Positions 1-9,261 are shown, counted from the first letter of the stretch. The stretch is 51,539 nt of DNA from Spirirestis rafaelensis WJT71-NPBG6 (GCA_019359015.1 JAHHID010000055.1:1-51539), one strand, 5' to 3'. A program made the numbers and translations. Notes: generated by a model not told the origin, from the sequence alone.

Positions 1-1
1 A

Positions 2-115
2 AATTTACGCGATCGCATCCAGGAAATATTCAATCAACTTACACCTGAGCAGGTGATATCTATTTCCTCTTATAACTTTATCCTAGAAGCTCTTTTCTAT
101 GCAGCTTCATATTAA
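2..115 (+). CDS. 3' end of an unidentified gene cut by the window edge
   Basis: An open frame runs from the first bases to a TAA at 113-115, giving about 37 residues that end in ILEALFYAASY. No start is visible because the gene begins outside the window. The segment is hydrophobic near its end and matches no family I recognise. It overlaps by 4 nt, tail to tail, the next gene on the opposite strand. It could be a chance open frame, but its codon use looks normal and it contains a HIP1 octamer. Confidence 0.4.
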   Translation, partial: NLRDRIQEIFNQLTPEQVISISSYNFILEALFYAASY

Positions 116-450
116 ATTGGTATAAGAATATATTTAGTAACATTTGTTATTACTTCATATCTAAAGAATTTGTGAACTTTTATCTTTGTAAATACAACAT
201 TCCCTAATATTTTATTTTTTATTTCATGTATCCGACCTGTCTCTCTATTTTCTTTACTCAAACTTTCAATTATTAAGTCAATAAGTTGTTCAATGTTATC
301 AGTTTTTTCGTCTGTTTTTAACCTCAACTTATTTTTAACTTTCTCATCAGTTAAATCGTAGTCACGCAGGTCTGGATAGTCGGGAACCCAACCAAGTCCT
401 TTTTTCTTCCAATCATTTTTTTGATTTTGTTTTTTTGCTTGATTTTCCAT
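112..450 (-). CDS. N-terminal fragment resembling cyanobacterial C1 (papain-type) peptidases
   Basis: The 112-residue product has a Lys/Asn-rich start followed by GLGWVPDYPDLRDYDL (residues 18-33). This resembles the propeptide start of cyanobacterial C1-family peptidases, which usually carry a G-W-x-P-D-x-P-D-x-R-D-Y motif before the catalytic domain. The active-site Cys/His domain is absent: the frame stops after a segment rich in charged residues. It is therefore either a truncated peptidase gene or a stand-alone propeptide-like protein (inference). The ATG at 448-450 has only a weak ribosome binding site. It lies just downstream of the AAA/WD40 gene on the same strand. Confidence 0.45.
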   Translation of the reverse strand: MENQAKKQNQKNDWKKKGLGWVPDYPDLRDYDLTDEKVKNKLRLKTDEKTDNIEQLIDLIIESLSKENRETGRIHEIKNKILGNVVFTKIKVHKFFRYEVITNVTKYILIPI

Positions 451-493
451 GACTGTTCTCTTGGGTAGTTTAAGAATTGGCTTGTTCCTTTTA

Positions 494-3400
494 CTAAAAA
501 AAAGACATTTTTAGATTAAAATTACCTAAATAAAGACGACCATCCAAACTCCACAACTTCACAGTACTATCTTGACTAGAAGTAGCAATGACTTGGTTAT
601 CAGGGCTAAAACGAATTTTATAGACTGACCCATCATGTGCCTTCCAGCTACGTAAAGGAGTTCCATTCAGGTTCCAAAGTTGTACTTTTCCATCCCTACC
701 AGGAGAGGCAATAATGTTGCCATCTGGACTAAAACTGACGTTAGAAATTCTTGTAATATTTCCTTTGAGAGTGTTTAAAAGTTTTCCTTCTCGATTCCAA
801 AGTTTCACAGTTCCGTCCAGACTACTACTCGCAAGTATGTTGCTATCGGGGCTAAAACTGACGCTAGTAACACTCTCAGTATGTCCTGCGAGTATTTTGA
901 TTAACTGTCCCTGCAAGTTCCACAGCCTAATAGTTTTATCGTTACTACCAGTCGCAATGATTTTACCATCTGGGCTGAAAATGGCACTAACTACAGTATT
1001 AGTATGTCCTACAAGTGTTTTGAGTTCTTGTCCTTGCAAGTTCCAAAGTTTTATAGTCGCATCACCACTAGCAGTTGCAATAATATTACCTTTGGGGCTG
1101 ATATCAACACTGTAGATTGAATCAGTATGTCCAGTAAAACTAGTTAGCCAATCATTCACTTGCCAAAGTTTAACTGTGTTGTCGTTGCTAGCAGATGCAA
1201 GTATATTCCCTTTAGGGTTAAAACTAACACTACTAACTTCATCTTTATGTCCCGACAAAGTTTGTAAAAGTACACCATTTCGCTGCCACACTTTTAGTGT
1301 TTTATCAGCACTCGCAGTCGCAATATTCTGATCATTAGGGCTAAAAACAACATCTATCACTGTCTTTTCATGCCCTGTTATAGTTAATAGCTTGGTTTTC
1401 TTGTTTACATCCCAATGAATAACAGTTTTGTCAGCACTGGCAGAAGCAATAATTTGACCATCAGGACTAAAAAGCGCACTAGATACCCAATATTTATGCC
1501 CTGTAAAAGTATGCAGTAATTTACCTTCAATATCCCAAAGTTTTACTGTTTCATCGAGACTAGCGGTGGCAATTTTCTTTCCATCAGGACTAAAGCTGAC
1601 GCTGGAGACTTCTCCGGTATGACCTGTTAAAGTCTTTAAAAGACGACCATCCGATGTCCAAAGCTTGACTGTTTTATCGGCACTAGCGGTGGTAATTTTC
1701 TTACCATCAGAACTAAAACTAACACTCCAGACTACATTAGTATCTGCTTTGAAATTTTTCAGAAGCTTTCCCTCTCGATTCCAGAGTTTTGCAGTTCCAT
1801 CTTGGCTAGCAGTAGCAATCGTTTGACTGTCGGGACTGAAACTAACATCTACAACTGGTTGAGTGTGTCCGCTCAAGGTTAAGAGTTCGTTGCCATCTGC
1901 ACTCCAAACTTTTGCTGTATTATCGAAACTTGCAGTGGCAATGGTCTTACCATCAGGGCTAAATCTAACCTTTACAACAAAGTCTTTATGGTTTTCTAGG
2001 CGATTGCTTTCTCTAACCCAGTAAGCTGCACTAAACGCTTCCATTACTTTAGCCTTCAGCTTTGGGTCGTTTCTATACCAAATAGAGCGCTTTAGCTGTC
2101 TTCCAGCTTTTAAAGCATCTATTAAGGCATCAAACGAACTTCGGTTTAATTTGAAGTTTGAATTTGAGGATATTGTTAATGCTTGAATCTGACCTTCATC
2201 TGCTACTCTCCACTGAAATCCTGCAAAGATTGCAATTCCCGTGATGCAGATAAGAGATGCGATCGCTAGTTGAATTTTCTGCTTTTGAAATTTAAGGTTT
2301 TCTCTAGCTCTTTTTACTTCAATTTCTGCTTTTTCTGCTTTTACGGCTGTTGCTTCAGCCTCTAAAAGAAGCTGAATATCGCGCTGTTCTACATATTGGC
2401 TAGCGGCTAAAAATTGATAATCCAAATCTGTTAAACTTTGCATTGCTACCCAAGCTTGAGCATCTCGTAGCGCTTGTCCCCGCAATAAGCGTGACTCATC
2501 TTGACGCTGTGAGGCTACCCACGCATTGAGGGTTTCAGCATAAGGACGCAGTTTTGCAAGTTGGCGATCGCACCATTCTTGATTAAATACCTCTTTATAT
2601 ATGCGGTTATAAATTCGCAGTTTACCATCGCGCTTCACTACCAATCCTGTCAACCGCAGTTCAGTTTGTTCGGCACTGTCATCGGCTATTATTTCTTCTT
2701 GCTGCAAAATTTGCTGACACAATCCTAATAACCTGCCGCTACGCTGTTCACTACTGTAGAGTATCCTATTTATAATTGTTTTCAAATGCTCTGGTTCATC
2801 CTGCGTTTCCCAATTTTTAATAATGCGCTTTCTGACTAAATCAGCAATTAACGATTGGCTATCACCAATCCCCAATTCGTATTTCTCAGTCTTTACTAAT
2901 TTACAGACTTTTTGTGTCAAAAACGGCTGTCCTCCTGTCCAATACAGCACTGCTTCTATCAATGCTTGTGGATTTCCTACCGTCGCTAATCCCTGCGCTA
3001 ACGGTTGCACTTCCTCAAGTTGGAAACCAGTTAAATCAATTGCTCTACCAATATTAAAAGGTGTTCGTCTCTTATCTTGAATCAAATCTGAAGGTGTAGA
3101 CACTCCCAATATTGCAAAGGTGAGACGACGATAAGCGGGGTTGTCTGCTCGACGGTTGTAGCAGTCGCGGATTACCGCAAAAAAATCATCAGGATTAAAC
3201 CCAAGGCTGAGAATACTATCAATTTCATCAATAAAAATAACAATATTTGTAACAACTAATTCGAGCAGTACTTCATCAATAAACTTATTTAATCTTTGAA
3301 CGTATGATAATAAATTGTTCTCAGTCCACCATGTATCTAAATCAAAAGTGGTGTAAAGATTGAAGCTGCCAATTAGTGTATCTATTACGCCAGCATACCA

Positions 3401-3715
3401 CTGCTCTGGTGTAATATCTGCCGTACCAATTGAGGTGATATCAATTACCGCACAAGCAATTTCTTCTTGTTGCAACTGCTGCATTACCTGCACGCGCAAA
3501 CTAGATTTACCCATTTGCCGGGAGTTGAGAACATAACAAAACTCTCCCGCTTTCAAGTGCTTATAAAGGTCTTCATCAGCTTGTCGCCGAACGTAGGTGA
3601 GAGACTCAATAGGTAAACTACCCCCAACTTGATATTCATAATTTGAAGCTGATTCTCGTGTCATCTGTTTTCCTAAGCAGGAATGAAAAATTTTCGGATT
3701 TTTTTCAACAACCAT
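494..3715 (-). CDS. AAA-like ATPase with transmembrane segment and 12 WD40 repeats
   Basis: The 1073-residue protein has three parts. Residues about 25-400 form an AAA-like ATPase domain (AAA_35 type) with a Walker A-like [10 protein letters not shown] near residue 64 and a Walker B-like [10 protein letters not shown] near 160. A charged helical region follows, then one membrane span near residues 480-502 ([18 protein letters not shown]). From about residue 575 to the C-terminus I count 12 WD40 repeats (GH...SPDGxxIATAS.D.TVKLW), enough for one or two propellers. Such proteins are common in multicellular cyanobacteria and are thought to act as NTPase switches with a propeller sensor; the function here is unknown. 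The start ATG at 3713-3715 follows an AT-rich leader. Confidence 0.85.
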   Translation of the reverse strand: MVVEKNPKIFHSCLGKQMTRESASNYEYQVGGSLPIESLTYVRRQADEDLYKHLKAGEFCYVLNSRQMGKSSLRVQVMQQLQQEEIACAVIDITSIGTADITPEQWYAGVIDTLIGSFNLYTTFDLDTWWTENNLLSYVQRLNKFIDEVLLELVVTNIVIFIDEIDSILSLGFNPDDFFAVIRDCYNRRADNPAYRRLTFAILGVSTPSDLIQDKRRTPFNIGRAIDLTGFQLEEVQPLAQGLATVGNPQALIEAVLYWTGGQPFLTQKVCKLVKTEKYELGIGDSQSLIADLVRKRIIKNWETQDEPEHLKTIINRILYSSEQRSGRLLGLCQQILQQEEIIADDSAEQTELRLTGLVVKRDGKLRIYNRIYKEVFNQEWCDRQLAKLRPYAETLNAWVASQRQDESRLLRGQALRDAQAWVAMQSLTDLDYQFLAASQYVEQRDIQLLLEAEATAVKAEKAEIEVKRARENLKFQKQKIQLAIASLICITGIAIFAGFQWRVADEGQIQALTISSNSNFKLNRSSFDALIDALKAGRQLKRSIWYRNDPKLKAKVMEAFSAAYWVRESNRLENHKDFVVKVRFSPDGKTIATASFDNTAKVWSADGNELLTLSGHTQPVVDVSFSPDSQTIATASQDGTAKLWNREGKLLKNFKADTNVVWSVSFSSDGKKITTASADKTVKLWTSDGRLLKTLTGHTGEVSSVSFSPDGKKIATASLDETVKLWDIEGKLLHTFTGHKYWVSSALFSPDGQIIASASADKTVIHWDVNKKTKLLTITGHEKTVIDVVFSPNDQNIATASADKTLKVWQRNGVLLQTLSGHKDEVSSVSFNPKGNILASASNDNTVKLWQVNDWLTSFTGHTDSIYSVDISPKGNIIATASGDATIKLWNLQGQELKTLVGHTNTVVSAIFSPDGKIIATGSNDKTIRLWNLQGQLIKILAGHTESVTSVSFSPDSNILASSSLDGTVKLWNREGKLLNTLKGNITRISNVSFSPDGNIIASPGRDGKVQLWNLNGTPLRSWKAHDGSVYKIRFSPDNQVIATSSQDSTVKLWSLDGRLYLGNFNLKMSFF

Positions 3716-3894
3716 TAAATTGACAATTCTAATTTAGAGTATTTTCAGACACGTTAATGTTAATTTTTTTCTTAACAAATATCACGTAGGCAGTAATTTA
3801 ATAAACTTTATTTTACGTGTTATTAATAAAGTGCATAATTTTCAATAGTAAATCCCATGCCAAAAATCTAATTAAAAAGCGATCAACACCCTAG

Positions 3895-4005
3895 AAGGGT
3901 GTCGCTATACGTACAAAGCCTGCCTTCGCAGGCTAAAATTTCCATAGCCTGCGAAGGCAGGCTTTGTTTGTGTAGCCCCAGGCTTCTAGCCTGAAGGCGT
4001 ATATT
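3895..4005. repeat. dispersed palindromic stem-loop repeat
   Basis: Two 22-base arms, ACAAAGCCTGCCTTCGCAGG.. and its complement, flank an 11-base loop. They are followed by GTAGCCCCAGGCTTCTAGCC. The same modules recur at about 22.00, 25.04-25.15, 30.42-30.47 and 50.95 kb, so this is a dispersed family. It fills most of the 374-bp gap between two divergent genes. It might act as a bidirectional terminator but has no clear T-run. Confidence 0.75.
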
Positions 4006-4089
4006 TACGCTAACTCACATTAAAATTAGGGAAAGTTCGCGCTTGTTATCACCCCACTATGCAAACACCACAAACAGCGGTAAAAAGTA

Positions 4090-4557
4090 ATGCAACTTTA
4101 TGAAACTGACTTCTACGCTTGGACTCAAAAACAGGCTAACCTGCTTCGTCATCAGCAATGGAATCAGCTTGATTTGTCCAATTTAATTGAGGAAATTGAA
4201 TCTTTGGGTAAACAGCAACGCGCTGAACTGCGAAATCGTTGGAGTGTCTTAATTGCACATTTACTAAAATGGGAATATCAGCATGAAAAACGAAGTCGTA
4301 GTTACTTAAATACGATTCGCATACAACGTCTAGATACTTTGGAATTACTTGCAGAAAATCGTAGTCTTAAACCTTACCTGCAAGAAGTTCTCCAAAAAGC
4401 TTATATCAAACCAATTTTACTCGCTTCTGGAGAAACAAATCTACTTATGAAAACATTTCCGCAAAATTGTCCCTATACCCTAGAGGATATATTAAGCGTT
4501 CGCGAAGCGTTGCCGTACTCGGCATCACTTTTTTCCAGGTTCACCCGCCACAGATGA
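4090..4557 (+). CDS. DUF29 family protein with a frameshifted C-terminal tail
   Basis: Residues 1-135 match DUF29, a family abundant in cyanobacteria and of unknown function: the start YETDFYAWTQKQANLLR, the LIEEIESLGKQQRAEL helix and the late NCPYTLEDIL. The normal ending is then lost. The current frame reads an Arg/Ser-rich tail and stops at 4555-4557. A 28-nt repeat at 4495-4522 shifts the frame by +1. Reading on in the other frame from 4523 gives HHFFPGSPATDEIME and a stop at 4568-4570, which is a typical DUF29 ending. The protein probably still folds but with an altered C-terminus. Confidence 0.8.
   Translation: MQLYETDFYAWTQKQANLLRHQQWNQLDLSNLIEEIESLGKQQRAELRNRWSVLIAHLLKWEYQHEKRSRSYLNTIRIQRLDTLELLAENRSLKPYLQEVLQKAYIKPILLASGETNLLMKTFPQNCPYTLEDILSVREALPYSASLFSRFTRHR
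4495..4522 (+). repeat. small dispersed repeat inserted in the DUF29 gene
   Basis: The sequence AGCGTTCGCGAAGCGTTGCC.. is a partly palindromic 28-nt unit (TTCGCGAA core). It lies exactly between the last good DUF29 codon and the displaced normal ending. Small dispersed repeats of about 20-28 nt are known in heterocystous cyanobacteria. A length of 28 (1 mod 3) explains the frameshift. Confidence 0.6.
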
Positions 4558-4640
4558 GATAATGGAATAATGACGATCGCATACTCATCAAACCAATTAA
4601 AAAGCGATACCTACGGTAAGCTACGCTAACGCATCCATAA

Positions 4641-5264
4641 ATGAATACATCACAAGACCTACGACAATTTGCACCAGCAACGGAACGCAACCGCGAAGCC
4701 ATCCTAGAAATACTTTTACAAGTTCTACCAGCAAGTGGCACTATTTTGGAAATAGCCAGCGGTACTGGGGAACATGCGGTATATTTTGCGCCACATCTCA
4801 AACGTCGTAAATGGCTACCTTCCGATCCTAATCCGCGATCGCGAGCCAGTATTGCTGCCTGGATTGCACATTCACCATCTGATAATCTTTATCCACCTCT
4901 CGATTTAGATGCTAGTGCGTCAGTTTTGGCTGTACCAGATCCCACCCAAATTACAGCGATAGTCAACATCAATATGATTCACATTTCTGCTTGGGGAGCG
5001 TGCCTGGGATTAATGGCTCTTAGCGATCGCATCCTACCACCTGGCGGCATCCTTTATTTATATGGTCCCTTCAAACAAGGGGGAGAACATACCTCACCAA
5101 GTAATGCAGCTTTTGACAGTTCTTTACGCGCACAAAATCCAAACTGGGGTGTGCGTGATTTGGATGACGTTATAACCGCAGCCAAAGCACGAAATCTCCA
5201 CTTGATAAATACTTACCAAATGCCAGCAAATAATCTTTCTGTAGTCTTTCAACGTGCTGAATAA
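4641..5264 (+). CDS. DUF938 family class I SAM-dependent methyltransferase
   Basis: The 207-residue protein has the DUF938 signature FAPATERNREAILEIL at residues 10-25. It is followed by the SAM-binding glycine motif ILEIASGTGEHAVYFA (about 36-51) and the DPNPRSRASI segment that follows it in this family. The length matches a complete member. The substrate is unknown. The start ATG follows a short leader and the stop abuts the tRNA-Ala gene on the other strand. Confidence 0.85.
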   Translation: MNTSQDLRQFAPATERNREAILEILLQVLPASGTILEIASGTGEHAVYFAPHLKRRKWLPSDPNPRSRASIAAWIAHSPSDNLYPPLDLDASASVLAVPDPTQITAIVNINMIHISAWGACLGLMALSDRILPPGGILYLYGPFKQGGEHTSPSNAAFDSSLRAQNPNWGVRDLDDVITAAKARNLHLINTYQMPANNLSVVFQRAE

Positions 5265-5337
5265 TGGAGGTTAGCGGACTCGAACCGCTGACATCCTGCT
5301 TGCAAAGCAGGCGCTCTACCAACTGAGCTAAACCCCC
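5265..5337 (-). tRNA. tRNA-Ala (anticodon UGC)
   Basis: Read on the minus strand, the 73-nt sequence folds as a cloverleaf. The acceptor arm is GGGGGUU paired with AACCUCC, followed by discriminator A. The D arm is TAGCTCAGTTGGTAGAGC. The anticodon stem-loop CCTGC-TTTGCAA-GCAGG gives anticodon TGC, and the T arm contains GGTTCGAGTCC. CCA is not encoded. Confidence 0.97.
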
Positions 5338-5419
5338 ATAAAATGAAAAAAGCAGGTTATTTAAACTGCTCTGGTCATTTTAACATATATTCTTTTTTTA
5401 TAAAAGGGGGACAAAAGAA

Positions 5420-6352
5420 ATGATATTAGTTGTAACATTCTATAAATTTGTCAGCTTGCCAGATTTTGCCGAAAAACAACCCATTCTGCTGTCTTACTGT
5501 CAAGCACAAGAAGTTAAGGGGACGATTCTCCTAGCAAAAGAAGGCATTAACGGTACAATTGCGGGTTTGCGTGACAGCGTTGACTCAGTTTTATCCTTTC
5601 TGCGTTCCGATCCTCGTCTAGCAGACTTAGAACATAAAGAATCTTTTACTGACACACCGCCATTTGAGCGGATGAAGGTGCGCTTAAAGCAAGAAATTGT
5701 GACTTTGGGTTTGCCAGAAGTTGATCCAAATGAGCAAGTTGGCGCTTATATTAGTCCTCAGGATTGGAATGACCTAATTAGCGATCCAGAAGTCACCGTG
5801 GTTGATACTCGCAACGATTATGAAGTAGATATCGGTACTTTCCAAAGAGCGCAAAATCCGCAAACTGAATCATTCCGGCAATTTCCCGATTATGTTCGCC
5901 ACCACCTCGACCCCTCGAAACACAAAAAGGTGGCATTATTTTGTACAGGTGGAATTCGCTGTGAAAAAGCTTCTTCTTTCTTGCTTGCTCAAGGATTTGA
6001 GCAAGTATATCATCTTAAAGGTGGCATTCTCAAGTATTTAGAAGAAGTTCCAGCAGAAGAAAGCTTGTGGGAGGGGGAATGTTTTGTCTTTGATGAACGA
6101 GTTGCGGTTTCTCACGGGTTGGAGGAAGGAACTTACGAGAAGTGTCCGAGTTGTGGACATCCAATTTCTGACGAAGATAAAGCTTCCCCAAAATATGAAT
6201 TAGGCATTTCTTGCCCACACTGTTTTGATAGCCTCACTGAGGATAAAAGATTACGAATGCAGCAGAAGCAACTACAGTTGGAATTAGCTAAAAAGAGGGC
6301 TGGGGAAGCTTCAACGCCAAAGTCAAACCATCCGCGATCGGCACTAGGCTAA
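5420..6352 (+). CDS. trhO: tRNA uridine(34) hydroxylase, rhodanese family
   Basis: The 310-residue protein matches the TrhO/YceA (UPF0176) family, which forms 5-hydroxyuridine at the wobble position of certain tRNAs using O2. The N-terminal domain contains [16 protein letters not shown] (about 34-49). The rhodanese domain carries the active-site loop [12 protein letters not shown] (about 174-185) with the family-typical CxGGxRC. A C-terminal CPSCGHP...CPHC pair suggests a zinc site. The ATG at 5420 follows AAAAGGGGG. The 3' end overlaps the convergent methyltransferase gene by about 65 bp. Confidence 0.93.
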   Translation: MILVVTFYKFVSLPDFAEKQPILLSYCQAQEVKGTILLAKEGINGTIAGLRDSVDSVLSFLRSDPRLADLEHKESFTDTPPFERMKVRLKQEIVTLGLPEVDPNEQVGAYISPQDWNDLISDPEVTVVDTRNDYEVDIGTFQRAQNPQTESFRQFPDYVRHHLDPSKHKKVALFCTGGIRCEKASSFLLAQGFEQVYHLKGGILKYLEEVPAEESLWEGECFVFDERVAVSHGLEEGTYEKCPSCGHPISDEDKASPKYELGISCPHCFDSLTEDKRLRMQQKQLQLELAKKRAGEASTPKSNHPRSALG

Positions 6353-6965
6353 GAGTAATTCGTGAGTCTTGATGTAGCTTTTGATTCAGGGCGCGAATCG
6401 TCTTCGTTCTGTTATCTTGCACTTGGGGATCGGCGACGCGCCCTGACCATAGTACATTATCGATCGCTATCAGTCCACCCACACGCACCAGTTGTAACGC
6501 CCGCTCATAATAGCCGTCGTAGCTGCTTTTGTCTGCATCGATGAAAGCAAAATCAAAAGTTTCCGCTTCACCATTTGCCAGCAATCGATCTAAAGTATCC
6601 ATTGCTGGGGCAATGTGCAAATCAATTTTATCTGCCACACCTGCTTGCTGCCAATAACGGCGAGCGATCGCTGTATACTCTTCACTAACATCACAAGCGA
6701 CAACTTTACCGGATGGTGGTAACGCCAATGCAACTATCAGCGAACTGTACCCCGTAAATACCCCTACCTCTAAAGTTTTCTTTGCACCCATTAACTGCAC
6801 CAGCAACGCCATAAATTGTCCCTGTTCCGGAGAAATTTGCATTTGTGAAAGTGGCTGCTGGTCTGTTTCCTGCCGTAATTGCTGTAAAATTTCTGGCTCT
6901 CGCACAGATACTGACTGCAAGTAGTCATAAATATGTTGTTCCAGACCTAAAGTTTGTTTTCCCAT
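6288..6965 (-). CDS. class I SAM-dependent O-methyltransferase (caffeoyl-CoA OMT type)
   Basis: The product resembles Methyltransf_3 enzymes that methylate catechol-like substrates. Visible motifs are [27 protein letters not shown] (SAM-binding glycine loop), [17 protein letters not shown], the metal-binding-type [19 protein letters not shown] and [14 protein letters not shown]. An upstream TTG at 6992 also keeps the frame open, but the conserved family start [16 protein letters not shown] corresponds to the ATG at 6963-6965, which I chose (225 residues). The substrate is unknown. Its tail overlaps trhO. Confidence 0.88.
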   Translation of the reverse strand: MGKQTLGLEQHIYDYLQSVSVREPEILQQLRQETDQQPLSQMQISPEQGQFMALLVQLMGAKKTLEVGVFTGYSSLIVALALPPSGKVVACDVSEEYTAIARRYWQQAGVADKIDLHIAPAMDTLDRLLANGEAETFDFAFIDADKSSYDGYYERALQLVRVGGLIAIDNVLWSGRVADPQVQDNRTKTIRALNQKLHQDSRITLSLVPIADGLTLALKLPQPSF

Positions 6966-7051
6966 GTTTATGCGATCTGCCTTTGGCAGCAACGTTTCGT
7001 TATCGCGCTTTTTCCTACACTTTACCGAAAAACTGGGTTTAAAGCCCCGTC

Positions 7052-7195
7052 CTAGAAGGACGGCTTTCTCTTTGTCTTTAGGCTTCTAATGAGTTCTCTT
7101 AAGACATCTGATTTGGATCTTCCAGTTTCTTCGCAATACGATTCTAGGTTTGTGAATTCTTCATCCGTCAATCTAAAAAACACACTTTTTTTCAT
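7052..7195 (-). CDS. small ribbon-helix-helix protein divergent from tnpB
   Basis: The 47-residue product starts MKKSVFFRLTDEEFTNLESY and continues with CEETGRSKSDVLRELIRSL. This is a beta-strand followed by two helices with GRSKSDVLRE at the turn, as in Arc/CopG-like ribbon-helix-helix DNA-binding proteins. It begins 35 bp from the tnpB start on the opposite strand. The gap contains ATTGTATATC and GATATACAAT, an inverted repeat that could be its operator. Its stop lies inside the left-end hairpin. A role in repressing the element is an inference. Confidence 0.7.
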   Translation of the reverse strand: MKKSVFFRLTDEEFTNLESYCEETGRSKSDVLRELIRSLKTKRKPSF

Positions 7196-7202
7196 AGCAA
7201 TT

Positions 7203-7226
7203 GTATATCTAATTGATATACAATAT
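7203..7226. promoter_or_regulatory. palindrome between the RHH gene and tnpB
   Basis: GTATATCTAATTGATATAC lies between the two divergent starts. It is a near-perfect inverted repeat of a size suitable for a ribbon-helix-helix dimer and overlaps where both promoters must be. Operator function is inferred only from symmetry and position. Confidence 0.45.
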
Positions 7227-7230
7227 TAGC

Positions 7231-8350
7231 ATGAAAACACTGAAGTTTAAGTTGTACGAACACAAGCGCAATAGATACCTCAAGCGGTCAATTAACGCCG
7301 CAGGGGTAATCTACAATTATTGTATTGCCCTCCATCGTCGGTACTACCGGATGTGGGGTAAACACTTGAACTGTGCAAAACTTGGCTAACGCCACGCTAC
7401 GCGAACAGACTCATATTGCCAAGTTGCGGAAACGCAACCGATTTTGGCAGTTGGTAGGTTCTCAGGCAGTGCAGGATATTTGTCAACGCATTGAGAAAGC
7501 ATACCAACTGTTTTTCAAGCACAACAAGAAAGGGGTTAGACCACCAGGATTCAAGAAAGTTAAGAAGTACAAATCATTCACCCTTAAGCAGGCAGGATAT
7601 AAGTTTCTTGGTGGCAAGAGGGTCAAGATAGGTCAGAGGGTTTATCAATTTTGGAAGTCTAGAGAGATAGAGGGAACGGTCAAAACACTAACCATCAAGC
7701 GCACATCATTGGGTGAATTGTTTATGGTTGTTGTGGTTGATAATTGTCCTGAATCTGAAAGTAAATTCACGACTGGTAGAATAGCGGGGTTTGACTTCGG
7801 ATTAAAAACATTTCTCACTTGCTCAGACGGCTCCTGTATTGAATCACCACAATTCCTCAAACAGTCTTTAAATACCATCAAGAAAGCGAGTAGACAGCAC
7901 TCCAAAAAGTTGAAAGGCTCATCCAATCGGGAGCGAGCTAGAAAGAATCTGGTACGCAAGCATGAGGACGTTTCTAACCGAAGGCGTGATTGGTTTTGGA
8001 AACTCGCGCATGAGTTAACTAACAAGTTTGATGTGCTGTGCTTTGAGACACTCAACCTCAAAGGAATGCAACGTCTTTGGGGACGCAAGATATCAGACTT
8101 GGCTTTTGGAGAATTTCTACAAATTCTAGAGTGGGTTACCAAAAACAAAGGCAAGCAACTGGTGTTTGTGGATCAATGGTATCCGTCTACTAAAACTTGT
8201 TCTAGTTGTGGACACGTTCTAGAAAAGCTGAATTTGTCAGTCAGAGAGTGGCGTTGTCCGTCCTGTCAATCAGTTCAGGGGAGGGACGAAAACGCAGCTA
8301 AAAATATTTGTGCTGTTGGGGCATCAACTGCACAGGTTAGACGATGTTAG
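7231..8350 (+). pseudogene. tnpB: tnpB (RNA-guided nuclease family), frameshifted
   Basis: The gene starts at ATG 7231 (MKTLKFKLYEHKRNRYLKRS) and runs to a TAA at 7387-7389. The rest of the protein is in the next frame from about 7373 to 8350. It includes the RuvC motifs GFDFGLKTFLTCSDG (first Asp), CFETLNLKGM (Glu) and GRDENAAKNI (last Asp), and a zinc finger CSSCGHV...CPSC. All catalytic residues are intact. Removing a 22-nt repeat at 7384-7405 rejoins the frames as ..CAKLQTHIAKLRK... TnpB proteins are omega-RNA-guided nucleases, and that RNA usually overlaps the 3' end and right element end. A GTG at 7373 could still express most of the protein. Confidence 0.85.
7384..7405 (+). repeat. small dispersed repeat inserted in tnpB
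   Basis: GGCTAACGCCACGCTACGCGAA interrupts tnpB (22 nt, 1 mod 3). The overlapping 16-mer CACGCTACGCGAACAG at 7393-7408 occurs again at 30411-30426. Deleting the 22 nt restores one continuous tnpB frame. Confidence 0.65.
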
Positions 8351-8483
8351 ACGGGCTATACCCGCAATCGTTGTTTGAGCCTAGAATCCCCATGCCTTTA
8401 GGCATGGGAGTATGTCAAAGAATTTCACTGCGTTCAGCACATTAGGAACTGCATAACCCAATGCAATTTGTCATTCTGCAATA

Positions 8484-8541
8484 ACGTAGTGAGGACTAAA
8501 GTCCTCATCTTATAAAAAAAGAACTGAAGTCCTCACTACGT
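8484..8541. repeat. inverted repeat, dispersed family
   Basis: The arms ACGTAGTGAGGACT and AGTCCTCACTACGT are perfectly complementary over 14 bases and separated by 30 bases. A half copy with the same spacer words (AGTCCTCATTTTATAAA) lies at about 19810-19840, just upstream of the holin-like gene. It sits in the 350-bp gap after the IS element; no other feature is visible in that gap. Confidence 0.6.
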
Positions 8542-8700
8542 AGCTTTACAGAAAAGCTGTAATAATTTCCGTAATCGCTCTTAGTTTTTATCAAAACTAG
8601 ACTTTTTGCATCATGATATATTCATGAATTATTTAAATTAACTTACTTTTTCTAGGAGTTATTAAAGATATAAAAGTAATGTAATCTTTGGTAATCAAAA

Positions 8701-8991
8701 ATGATATTTAAAAAGAGTATTTTTTTCCTTTTAACTACAGCAGCAATGCTAACTACATCAACTATAGCAATGGCAGATTCATTAATTAATAACGGTGGAG
8801 GTGGCGATTATAAATATCAACTTTGGCGATCCACTGATAACACTCAATATTACCTAAAAATTTGGAGTCGCAAATCAGATCCAAATAGTGAACCTTTATA
8901 TATTACCCGTAGTCATCCATCTAGTCGTGAAGCACTAGATTATTTCGATTGTTATTACGCTCACAAGTCTTTACCATCTTGCCCGCGTTGA
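8701..8991 (+). CDS. small secreted protein of unknown function
   Basis: The 96-residue product begins with a signal peptide (MIFKKSIFFLLTTAAMLTTS, then TIAMADS with probable cleavage after AMA). The mature part is short and polar with tyrosine-rich strands (GGGGDYKYQLWRS) and two cysteines near the end (DCYYAHKSLPSC) that could form a disulfide in the periplasm. No known family is recognised. A hairpin lies about 30 bp after the stop. Confidence 0.65.
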   Translation: MIFKKSIFFLLTTAAMLTTSTIAMADSLINNGGGGDYKYQLWRSTDNTQYYLKIWSRKSDPNSEPLYITRSHPSSREALDYFDCYYAHKSLPSCPR

Positions 8992-9021
8992 TAAAAATTT
9001 AATTTAGGCAATTTATCTTAA

Positions 9022-9050
9022 AGGTAGGTGCAAAAATATTGCATTTACCT
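9022..9050 (+). terminator. possible hairpin terminator
   Basis: AGGTAGGTGCAA and TTGCATTTACCT pair with two weak positions around a 5-base loop, 30 bp after the secreted-protein stop. There is no clear T-run, so termination is uncertain. Confidence 0.4.
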
Positions 9051-9261
9051 AAGTATATACTTATAATATTAATTTTCATCACAAGCCCTTTGTAAATCGA
9101 TACAAAGGAATTGCGTATGCCATAAAAGCATTCATTGTATGTAATTTCGTCAGAAATACCTCAAGATTGTCATTGTTAAGAGACATTTTTATCTTGAGTT
9201 AAATCTGATTAGTTTCTAAAATAAGTAAAATAACATACAAAACATTAGTAACTTTGGGGGT

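Larger units (their letters stand above)
7041..8418 (+). mobile_element. IS200/IS605-type element carrying tnpB and a divergent RHH gene
   Basis: The proposed left end is a hairpin at 7041-7067 (AAAGCC..GTCC-TAGAA-GGAC-GGCTTT). The proposed right end is a hairpin at 8388-8408 (CCCATGCCTTTAGGCATGGG) followed by GAGTATGTCAA. Subterminal hairpins without inverted repeats are typical of IS200/IS605 elements. The tnpA transposase gene is missing, so the element could move only if TnpA is supplied elsewhere. The exact ends are inferred from the hairpins. Confidence 0.7.

Noticed and set aside
714-1115. Long open frame antisense to the WD40 repeats
   Set aside because: It repeats with the WD40 period and is a by-product of the repeated coding sequence on the other strand.
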